A DNA stretch of 64,000 nt from Chenopodium formosanum (Eukaryota > Streptophyta > Magnoliopsida > Caryophyllales > Amaranthaceae). Below, piece by piece: positions 24,209-34,676 of this stretch. Within the stretch, counting starts at the first letter, position 1. The number at the start of each line of letters is the position of its first letter. Made by a program: the position numbers and the translations under genes. Location of the stretch: the NCBI GenBank assembly GCA_024500155.1, contig CM044860.1, forward strand, positions 6,744,501-6,808,500, read 5' to 3'. The notes under the pieces are model-generated. The model saw nothing but the letters and a program-made list of their open reading frames with translations. It was not told where the DNA came from and did no database searches.

Positions 24209-24803
24209 GATGAAGTTGGAGAGAGAAAGTCAGAATTTTTTTCAAGGGTTTTTCTGATTTTGTTTTTCTGCAACTCGTTTGCAGAGAAGACAGTAAACGT
24301 TTGTCTTAGGCTTTTGATTTTGGGTTTTTGTAGGTTTGCTTGTTCTTCATTTATTTGGAAGTATTTTTTGTAAAGTTTGGGTAAAGTAATGGGTATTTTG
24401 GAAATTTAGGTGAAAAAAATAATTACGAATTAGATCAAGAAATATTCTGTATTAGTAAGCTTTCAAAATTTCTCTGTACATTTACATATTTATTTCAACT
24501 AGACGAGAAAAGTCTGTCTATAATGACTTGCATTTAATTTAGACGTTGAGTATATACAAAATTTTTTTATTGATTCCAAATAAAGAAGTATTGCGCTTGT
24601 CCGAAATAGTCCCAAGCCATCATTGACCAAGCAAGCCCCATTGGTGCGCGTTCCACATCCTCGTTCCCCACAACTAGCTCCACGAAGCATGAGATTTGGA
24701 CTAGTCTTCACACCCTTACCTTTTTGCTTATGCAACCCAACACAACAAGTTAGGTCACTACAAAAATGCAATATTATTATGAAAAAATTATTCAATTACT
24801 CAT

Positions 24804-24890
24804 AGAACTACATTCATGATTTTTACTCAAAAAAAAAGAACTACATTCATGATTTTTACTCAAAAAAAAAGAACTACATTCATGATTCTG
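24804..24890. repeat. Tandem repeat, 33-bp unit, about 2.6 copies
   Basis: The unit GAACTACATTCATGATTTTT followed by ACTCAAAAAAAAA is present twice in full and once in part, almost without change. Confidence 0.85.
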
Positions 24891-25031
24891 TACAATGTTA
24901 CAGCATATAAGTAATGGCAACTTTTTCACCAACCCTTAATATTACAATTTATCACTATAGAACAATTGCAAGCAAAATCCCCTTTTTTCTTCCAAAGGCT
25001 GATAGAAAACAAAAAAACTACGGGGAGAGTT

Positions 25032-25051
25032 GGGGGGGGGGGGGGGGGGGA
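25032..25051 (+). repeat. Homopolymer run of about 20 G
   Basis: An uninterrupted G run (one T lies just before it) downstream of the PDE318-like gene. A second such run lies at about 30209-30227 in an intron of the same gene. G runs this long are rare in plant DNA; they can form G-quadruplexes and are prone to sequencing length error. Confidence 0.8.
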
Positions 25052-25232
25052 TCAATGGATCATCCTCCACTTAAGATAGATTCCAAAAAGAGGAGCTTCT
25101 TTTTGTGCCAAACAGGCGAAACAACTGATTATAAACAGTTTGATTAAGACACCATGTGACCTTGGCTTCTTCAATCTACACCAGGATCATATTAAGACAT
25201 GCTGCAGAGGGCACTATGAAATAGAACAATTT

Positions 25233-28200
25233 TCATTTAGGAGTTGCAGCAGGTTCTGGGTCTGTTATCTCGCTTTTGATCCTAGCTGATTGGGAGATGA
25301 GCATATTGTGAACCTTCTGCTTCAGCTGCAAGTAAAAAAGTAAACGAGATGCCTCTAAGAATCTGTCAATCAGATGCAACAAGAATTATAGAAAAGTAGC
25401 ATAGGAAATGACAGGAGCCTAATGAATGATAAAGCTGGAATGAGCAAAGGTTAACATATTATCTCTATATTTTCCACCAGACTTGATATTCGATCCTGAC
25501 TGTATATAGAGCCTAAGCACGGACAAGGTTGTATATACCTCATCGAGACCAAGTCCACTTTTTACAGATACACGAATGGCTCCTTCAGGCCCAAATAACC
25601 TATATCTTGCCAAATCCGAATTATCAGCAGCCAAGTCTTCAGTTATGAAGGAGGAAGGGGACTCAGGCAAAATATCACATTTGGAAACAACATCAATCCA
25701 AAGATGATTGCTGAATCTCTCCCTGATTTCCATGTACGTTGTGAACTGCATAATCATCAAAATCAAGCAAATAATTATCAATCACTAACTGGTAATGGAA
25801 CAACTAACTGCTATCATCATGTATGTTTTAAACTCTTCTAGTTGACTGGATAGCAGTGTGGCCGCGTATACTATTACTTTCCTAGAGCATAGAGCCTAGC
25901 CTACAGTAGAATGCCAGGACATATACTAGATGCTTGTTGTCATTGAAAGATAAATAGGGAGCTGATAGTTGGTGGAAAAAAAGTTAAAGCATAAAAATCA
26001 ATAGGGAAATGACCATTTTGTTAGCATGAAAGCTATACTTATCTATGATGCAACCGGCTTTTGTAAAAACTGACTATAAGTCACTACATACACCAAGGCA
26101 TAGTTGAACTCTGAATCGAAGAAAATTGGAAAAGAAGAGGACATCCAAAGTAAATTAATAGATGAACCATTCTATGCTCTCCCTCTAACTCTCTAAGTGT
26201 GTCTTCAGACTAAATGCAAGTCACTTCTCAAGTTAAATAATATACCTGGTCTGACGCTGAAGTTCCACATTCACCTGTTAAATCATGAACATAAAGTACT
26301 GCTGTTGGCAAATGTGTGAGGACTGCAAGAGTCAGCTTCTCCAAATTGTTCCTCTCCTCTTCAAATTTTGCAAATGGAAGCAATTAAAAAAAACTCCTTC
26401 AGACACACTATGAGCAGTTTAAGGAAGGCAAACTCAAGAAAAAGGTGGGGAATTCCAATAATTTTGAACAGTGCCAAAAGCTAACAAATAATATAGCACA
26501 TCATGAGATTACTGAACAGAAGTTTAAGAAAAACATATGATTTTAGCACCCCCAATGGCCCCAAGTACCGATGTCCACCGTGTGAAATGTAAAGAAACAT
26601 ATTTGCAAGCTCTGAAACAATCAATCGAAACCGTGTACTTTGAATATTAGGTTGTTAATGGTCCCTGAAAAGTAGACTTACATTCATCCAGGCAAATAGT
26701 CTTCTACCACAGACAATTTAGGCTCCAGGAAAACACGTGGTTAATTAGCTAGTAAGATATAATAAAATAAAAATAATAATAAACGATTGAACACAGTGTA
26801 TCCACATTGCCCTAAAATTTAATTTTCATGGCAAGGAACCTATAACTGGTCTATCTTAATTCCTTCCCAGTCAAGTTTGAGTCTATACTGGTATACTTTT
26901 ACCTAAATTGGTCTTAGTCTATGTCTATACTGGTGGTTACTTTTTATACTTTTCAGAATCAGTCTTTATGCCTATACAGGTTGTCTACAATATTTTTGGA
27001 AGAAACTAAGCTATTTTAAATTAACCACAAACTCCAATGTGAAGTTCAGCAGAAATTATAATATAGGGAGAACGCAGAACATAACTTCACTTACCGTCTA
27101 ATCTCTTGAGTACACCCGGAGTGTCTGTAACCTGTCAAAAAATAAATAAGGATTTTTTAGATTTTAACACCACAAAAAAACGAAAAAATGGTTTTTAACA
27201 CTACCAAAAAAAAAAACTTTTATTATAACACCACAAATTTTTTATAAAATTTGATTTTACCACCATTTAACGGTTGCCGTCCAAAAATCCGTTAAGTGGG
27301 GTCCATAATTCCACGTGTCATCATATTATTAGTTTAGAAAAAAAAATAAAACCAAAACCCTAAACTACCCCAGCCAACCCCATCCCCACCGCCGGCACGG
27401 CGGCGCCGGCCGTTACCCCACCCAAACACTCCAGTTCCCAGCCCCAGCCACCGCTCATTCTATCCCCTCCCTTTCCCCCTCCCCAAAGCCGACGAAACCT
27501 CCCAACGGCTGCTTAAAATGGGCGGCTGTTTTTCAAACAACCCAAAATCGACCACCATTAACGGCCACTAAAGGTCGAAAACGACCAGTTTAGGGCCTAA
27601 GTGGTCGATCTCGACCATAAACCGGTCGTTTTCGACCCTTAGAACCCAGTTTTGGTTGGCGGTTTTGGGTGGTTCGAAAAACGGCCACCCATTTTTGGTG
27701 GTCGTTGGGGTTAGGTTACCGATTTTAGTGAGGGGGAAAAGGAGGGGGCGGAGATTCAGGTGGTTGTGGCTGGGAACGGGGGTGTTTGGGTGGGGTCGTG
27801 GCCGGAGCCGCCTAGCCGGCGGTGGGGATGGGTGGCTGGGTTAGTTTAGGGTTTTAGTTTTTTTTTTATATTTATTTTTTTTTAATTATTTTCTTCCAAT
27901 AATATGCTGACACGTAAGCAATGTGGACCTTACTAACAGATTTCATCCATAAACAAGTTAAGTGGTGGTAAAAGCCATTTTTTTAGGAATTTTGTGGTGT
28001 TAAAATAAAAGTTTTTTTTTTTTTTGTAGTGTTAAAATCCATTTTATGACTTTTTTGTGGTGTTAAAAACTAAAAAATCCAATAAATAAATACTATGGGA
28101 AACAAGATTATCAATGACAATTTAACATACAACAAATACATTTAATTTTTGTGTAGACCTGAAAACGCTGATAGTTCACAACAATGTGACCCATCAAAAT

Positions 28201-31200
28201 TCCCCTGGTTGTGAATGGATAGTTACAAATCTGGAGAAAGAGTGAGAAAGGATAGTTATTTTCCATACAACTAAAAAATCATAAATCTTCATGTCTCACT
28301 CAACAGCAATAGAATACCTACCATACAATACATAGACACATACTAAAAAGCTTTGAAGAGCACACACAGAAAATGAGTAGCAGGGCTAGGGTACGTAGTT
28401 AATTTTACTAAGAGTAGGAAATATCCATAACTAAAAGATAATTTCTGTTTTCTTGGATCATTCAGCTTTCATCTAATGTAGAGTTAGACAGCAAACAGCC
28501 CCTAATACACCTAAACAATGGCAAAACATGTAAGTTGTATCTTTGGTTCAAGTCACGAGGTAACTAGTCACTCTTATCCTCACATTTGGCACATGCAGAT
28601 AGCTCATTAGTCTATACTTTAGGTTACAAAAATCATATTTTCCTCTTAAACTTGATGTCAGTGCTTTCCTTCACACAGAACAGAGCTCCAGGACTCAAGA
28701 GCAGGGTTTAGAAAGGGTGCACCAAGGTGTTAAACAATAACGTGGTTTAATAGTCTATTCAGTGGGTTGTATACGTACAGGGGGCAAAATATTTTTGGCA
28801 TTAGAATGTGCCTCATTTTGAAGAAGTGCACTCCTCATTTCTTGTGCCTAGGCTGTAGAACCTCTGTTGCCTCAGCACACCCCAAGTCATTTTGAACACC
28901 ACTGGAATAGTCAATTAGTCTTCTGCTTAAATTTAAAATTTAGAACAAGTACTAATTGCAACAGAAAGGACAAGAAGACACTGGAGCACAAAAATTGTAA
29001 TTCTAAGAGCAGTCATTAATCAAGATCATTATAAGCACTCTGAATACCTCAGGTTTTCCTGTTGATAGAATACGAACTAATGATGATTTTCCAACATTAG
29101 GGGCTCCAACAAGAGACAGTGTTGGAGTTTCCAGATCAACCACTGGCATAGCTCGTAATGTCTGCAAAGAAACATGAATCATAGGGGAGATGCCAACATC
29201 CATTAAGTAGCATCAATGCACAAGGATCCAGACATACATTTAAGATAGGTAGAAGCACATAAATCAGATTTGCAAGGATGTGAGAAAAATATAGAAGATT
29301 TTGTCCAACATTTAATAGAAGAAGCACTTGCTTAAGTAAGTTATGTAAAAGCCCCAATAAGCACTGAAAAGTTTGGTAAAATTGGTTGGCAATAATTATA
29401 AATCCAATGCATGAACAGACCTGCATGGATCTCATAGTGAGCAGTCACATTTCTGGTTTTGAAGGCAAATTTTTGAAAGAAAATGAAAAGAAAACTCATA
29501 ATACACCCAATAACATATATATATCAAAATGTGAAGGTAAAATATAACAGTAGGAAATTTGCCAACTAGATGTGTATTTGCATCCTAATGGACCTGCCAG
29601 CCAACCATTGATTCCAAGGTGAGATTGTCACAGTTCAGAGGGGGTACATGTACTAATCAAATCATCAATTGTCAACCAAGAGTTTTTAAAACTCCATTGG
29701 TCCAACATAAGTCTGAGACAGATCAATAGTCAAATAGTCTTCAACATTTACGTTTTTAAGCCAAGAGATTTGCATGCAGAGAAGTTGTTAACAGAAAACA
29801 CTTAGAAAGATCCAAAAATGAATTACCAGAACATGTATACACGAATGGAAAAAATAGAAATCAATGCAAATTACCCCCAAAATGCAATATCTCAAAGTGA
29901 TTCACCTCATCACCAAGAGATCATAGTTTCATACCTTGGCAATATCCAGCAAATCATCTACGGCCTTTCTTTCACGGTAATAAGTTTCTTCCACTCTTTT
30001 TATACCCTTCAAAAATTTAAAATAAATAAAAAAAAAACAGCAACTTACAAACTTGCTTGCATGACAAATTATTTTTTCAAGTACTGGGTGTCATCGTTAC
30101 ACTGTGCTACAGCTGCATGTAACCATGTACTGAGAAATCTAGCAACGACTTCAGAAACATCACTACTAAAGAGGAATTTGCTATTCACCAACATCAGTAT
30201 CGGGAGAGGGGGGGGGGGGGGGGGGGAATTTCTCTGTATACTAAGTGATAGAAATTTTTACAGAAATTTAAATAGATGACATAACGAAACTACATATTTT
30301 GATATTAGATTCGAATATGTGACACCAATAATTTTTTAATTTTTTATTTTTTTTTAAAATAAACAATAGCAAAGGATTATTAAATGACAAACAAATATGG
30401 CAAATTATTTTGATAACTGATATGATTTTTTCTAAAAGGTAATAATAGGTGACAGAAAGTTCAGCGATGGCCATAACATGATAGGCGATTCCTTGCACAG
30501 CACAACCAGTTGCACACAGTACATGCTGTAGTTTAAAACTTGGAACACAAGTATTTACCTCGTTCAACCGTTCCTCTGCCTCTTTCTTTGTCAACGACTG
30601 CAATGCACAAATTTCAGTATTATTTTAAGTTATTCATAATTTCTTACGAAAATAAATAAATAAATATAAGGAAAGGCAATGATGAATAAGACAAAGATCT
30701 AATTAATAAATAATCAACCTTGGCACAAAGAGAAGCATGTTCCTTTCCAACAGATGTAACCTTCTTTCGCAGATTGTTTACCTTCAACAAAACCTGCAGA
30801 ACATCAAGGACCCACAAGCCATATAAATGCTTGCTATAGAATAAACTACATAGAGTCCAAATTATCACAAGCGGAGTTCTACACTGATATTAGGAAATTA
30901 CTTTTGAATCAAATACAATAACTAGAAGGCCACCCAACAGACAAAAAGATTGATGATGTGCACTTACAACTGCCTAAGATGTCAGAATTAAGAAACTACA
31001 AATAAAGTTGTTCCATCAGTACCAGTCCAATGTACACAGTAGACTTTCTCAAAGAAAACGATCCTCTATAAAAGCACAGCACCAGAACTCCTCAATATAG
31101 TTCCTAGACTCTCATTGATATCTTGAAAGGCTATCCACTTATCCTTGACTCTTTTATGGTTTATCCTGATAGAAGATTTCAGTGACTTGAATTCATGAAC

Positions 31201-31778
31201 AACAATAATAGATATATTGACACAAGTGTATCAGTGAAACATCTATATTCCCCTATGCAACCTACGCAATTGGAAAATGTTATCTATTCTCCTACAAATC
31301 TCTGTTCATCTGAAATTTAGAAATGTGAGGAAAGTCATCATAAAAGAACATGGCAGGTACACTCTACTTTAACAGATATAGGGAAGAAAATTCTGAAGAA
31401 CCTTCCTCCTGCAGAAACATCAATCCAATCCCTGTAATTTTCAGGAACAAGTTCTCTCCTTCATAAATTAAACTATTCTTCTGATTTTACATAACTCATT
31501 ATACAATAAAGGGGGCCTCAAAATCATTAACTTGAACACCGTCAATTAGAGTCAATACCAATTGGTCCTAGAAATTCTTAATTACGGATATAGATTGAGC
31601 TAACTGCATCCAATACTCCCCTTGCAATAAGTTCTTTACTGCATCATCATCATCATCATCATCATCATTATCATTATTATTATCATCATCATCATCATCA
31701 TCATCATCATTATTATTATTATTATTATTATTATCATCATTATCATCATCATTATCATCATCATCATTATTATTATCA

Positions 31779-31833
<55 letters not shown>

Positions 31834-31862
31834 CATCATTATCATCATCATTATCATCATCA

Positions 31863-31905
<43 letters not shown>

Positions 31906-31946
31906 CATCATCATTATCATCATCATTATTATTATCATCATCATCA

Positions 31947-32010
<64 letters not shown>

Positions 32011-32021
32011 CATCATTATCA

Positions 32022-32073
<52 letters not shown>

Positions 32074-32114
32074 CATCATTATCATCATTATCATCATCAT
32101 TATCATCATTATTA

Positions 32115-32157
<43 letters not shown>

Positions 32158-32188
32158 CATTATCATTATCATTATCATTATCATTATC

Positions 32189-32243
<55 letters not shown>

Positions 32244-33371
32244 TACAAGAATCAAGGCATTCTCCCAAATGAATTCACGTTCTCAACAACTTTAAAGATT
32301 CATAGACACGTCTAACAACAAAAGTAATACTAATACCCTGAGTGACAAAAATATTAGAGTAAATATCAGAACTTAGTAGTTACCTCTTCATAATTCCCAT
32401 CTCCAAGCGTCAGTTCGATAAGGGAACGCTCATAAGGATGCAAATGATTTTTGTTAGGGAAGTTTTCTGTATAAGTTCTAAGTGGAACTGCCAACTCCTA
32501 AACAAACAAACAAAGAAGATAAACTGTTAGTAAATTACAACTTGATAAAACGACTAACTAAAACACACAAACTATATAACACTCGAATATTTTACCTTCA
32601 TCAGCGCGTCAAGTTGCTTAGCACCCCGGTTCCTCTCTCGCTTAGCAATATTAGCAATGCCTGTCAATCACAAAATCAGATTTAAATCCAATAATCTCAC
32701 ATAAAACATATATATCAAGCAAATCAATCCAATCACATAAACAACCAATTACCCTTTGTAGCTGAAACCTTCTTAGATTTCCGTATAGCAGATTGGATTA
32801 TATCAATAGATGGCATTACCATGGGTAGCTTTTGAAAAGCACCAATACCTTCGACTTTCATGGTTTCATTAACCTAATAATTTTCAAATAGAACATTAAA
32901 CATAGCAATATTTAGAACACAAACAAGGAAACATTTAAACATAAGAAAAAAAAATTAAAAAAAAAATTAAAAAATTAAAAAAAAAATTACCTTCACTTTG
33001 ATTTCTTTTTTGAATTTGGTATCAGGAATATAACTTGCACCCATAATTTTTTCAGCAGTAGTGGTCTGTATCTCTTTGCATAGACACATTATAGGATAAA
33101 ATGCTCTTTGGGGTAATTGTCTAGAACCTGCTAAATCATAAACATTTGCCAATTTCTCAGAAATTCGAACAAAGTAGGTTGATTAAATTGAAAACCCAAT
33201 AAACAAAAACTTAATCATTTAAACTAATAGATAAAGTTATCTACATGATGAAATTTTCAATTGAACATTAAGGAAACAAAAGACTGTACCTTTGATAAAT
33301 TTGGAGGTTCCGAACAATAATTTGTTAGAAGGAATCCGCCATAACTCCAGCATATTGGAAGCTCCAATCAT
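25233..33371 (-). CDS. PDE318: NOG1-type organellar GTP-binding protein (PDE318-like)
   Basis: Fourteen minus-strand exons: 33371-33290, 33130-32991, 32873-32753, 32660-32596, 32497-32384, 30793-30719, 30597-30559, 30006-29935, 29161-29048, 28230-28159, 27131-27095, 26358-26246, 25745-25539 and 25325-25233. All junctions keep frame, giving 447 residues, near the length I recall for Arabidopsis PDE318 (At1g80770). NOG1 GTPases help assemble the large ribosomal subunit; PDE318 mutants have pigment defects, so a plastid role is likely. An S/R/K-rich N-terminus suits a presequence. The N-terminal helical NOG1 region (about 75-236) precedes the G domain: G1 G-A-P-N-V-G-K-S at 255-262, Y-P-F-T-T in the exon starting at residue 275, G3 D-T-P-G at 301-304 and G4 as S-K-C-D at 369-372 instead of N-K-x-D. 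Two introns carry the striking repeats described separately. Confidence 0.92.
27150..28080. mobile_element. 931-bp foldback Mutator-like MITE inside a PDE318 intron
   Basis: The element begins GGATTTTTTAGATTTTAACA and ends with the near-complement (TGTTAAAAACTAAAAAATCC). A perfect 9-bp duplication, AATAAATAA, flanks it at 27141-27149 and 28081-28089, the hallmark length for Mutator elements. The two halves are complementary along almost the whole length. Outer arms are AT-rich (ACACCACAAA / TTTGTGGTGT). Inner arms are very GC-rich (near CACCGCCGGCACGGCGGCG on the left and GCCTAGCCGGCGGTGGGG on the right). The centre near 27600-27640 pairs GGTCGAAAACGACC with GGTCGTTTTCGACC. No transposase is present. 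The 62-codon ORF at 27656 is a by-product of the GC-rich arm. Confidence 0.9.
30209..30227 (+). repeat. Homopolymer run of about 19 G in a PDE318 intron
   Basis: G run following GGGAGAG, on the strand opposite to transcription, so the transcript would carry poly-C here. It pairs with the similar run at 25032-25051. Confidence 0.75.
31640..32242. repeat. About 600 bp of mixed TCA/TTA trinucleotide repeats in PDE318 intron 5
   Basis: The whole stretch is built from ATC and ATT triplets in blocks: ATC runs, ATT runs, alternating hexamers (ATTATC, clean at about 32133-32215) and mixed groups. The minus strand shows an artificial 210-residue frame of I and M only. The repeat lies in the 1.6-kb intron between exon 5 (ends 32384) and exon 6 (starts 30793). 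Confidence 0.95.
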
Positions 33372-34676
33372 TTTTGTATATTTGGGGAAGGCAAAAATTG
33401 AGAGCTGGGTATATTTAGTTACTTATCGAGTACAGACCTTCAACTGATACCCAGAGGAAGAGAGTCAAGGGGAAGAAATTCCAAGTTTCTTAAAAGGAGA
33501 AACATAAGGCAAAGTAAGACGTGGCTTATGTTAATTTTAAGACGGTTAATTGAAGGGTAATTTTAACAATTATGTAGTATTATAGATTTATAGTACTATG
33601 TAACCCTTTTTTTTTTTTTTTTTTTCTTTTAAGAGTAATTTTACATTTTTATTGAAATGCTAAATACTGCCATAAAAATTATTAAACCACCATCATTTCA
33701 AGCAAAGGAACATCCTTGTCCTTTCAGAGCTTTCCAACGATATATTATTTGTCTTAATCTGATTTCGAGATTAAAAGTTATGATAAAAACAAAAAACGCA
33801 AAAAAATAATGGAAAATTCTTGGGGGGAAACACCTAGAACTATCGAATCTCCTAAGGATTTTCGAAAATTCTAGGCGTTTCTCCCTAGAGTTTTGAAAAA
33901 AAAACTAGACATTTGGCCTCCATACAAAACAAAATTGACTTTAACTTCATTAATGTATTCGATGACCTTGCCCTCAGTCGGTAGTGGTTTGTTGGAGGAA
34001 AGAGTTTGAGTTAGAGGCCAAAGAAGAAAAACATGGAATACACGCGAGAGTATAATACGAGCGTTACCAATAAGGACGTCGTATAGCTTGTCAATATTGA
34101 TTTATCAAGCTTTTTAGTATAAAATTTTTAATTTTAACATTTTTTATTGTACAACCAAAACTATTTCTTCTATTACCCTATTATGATGATTCCAGGTTCC
34201 CAGTCTTGCTCACCATCAACATTGCATGGCCAAAAAAGTTTATGTTATTCGTATTAACAACTACTCTAGGAGGGATGCTTTGATGGTGTGCTCACAATTT
34301 AATAAGTATCTTTGTGGCTCCAAAATTCTTCAGTTTATGCTCCTACCTATGGACCGATAATTCTTCAATACAACCAACATACAAAGGAGCAAAGTGAGCA
34401 ATATTGTCAAAAAAAACACAACAATAAATACGAGTAGAAAAAATAACTGCACATATGCTTCTGTTAGACTGACATTTACAAGACAAACATGTTTATGCCA
34501 TGCCGTCGAAACATTGATCTAATAACCTGCTCCAGTGATGCAGGCAAAATAATTCCCAAACACCAAATAAAAGCCAATAATTAGCTTAAACCTCAAGTCA
34601 GATAAATACTAAAAATAGTAGGGGCTATGATACAAAACTTATATATATATTTTAAATGGAACAAACTTGAACACTA
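33372..34676. other. Spacer between the PDE318-like promoter and the DRP1 3' end
   Basis: The first part should hold the PDE318-like promoter. A T-tract near 33609 and an 80-bp palindrome (33814-33894) follow. The right end holds the DRP1 3' UTR. No gene seen. Confidence 0.65.
33814..33894. repeat. 80-bp near-complete palindrome
   Basis: The left arm (TTCTTGGGGGGAAACACCTAG, 33817 on) pairs with the right arm (CTAGGCGTTTCTCCCTAGAG) with a few mismatches. The centre TCGAATCTCCTAAGGATTTTCGA is itself nearly palindromic. A transcript could fold into one long stem with little loop. Confidence 0.7.

Larger units (their letters stand above)
24209..25232. other. Spacer between the SRP9 promoter and the PDE318-like 3' end
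   Basis: The first ~200 bases should hold the SRP9 promoter. A 33-bp tandem repeat (24804-24890) and a run of 20 G (25032-25051) follow. The ORFs here are low complexity and overlap the repeats. No gene seen. Confidence 0.65.

Noticed and set aside
24804..24890. Short repeated units that might suggest a CRISPR-like array
   Set aside because: The units are directly adjacent without spacers and the DNA is nuclear plant DNA; a simple tandem repeat.
27656..27844. A G/R/W-rich open frame
   Set aside because: It lies inside the GC-rich arm of the foldback element and is explained by base composition.
31636..32268. A 210-residue open frame on the minus strand
   Set aside because: It contains almost only I and M because it reads through TCA/TTA repeats; no gene character.
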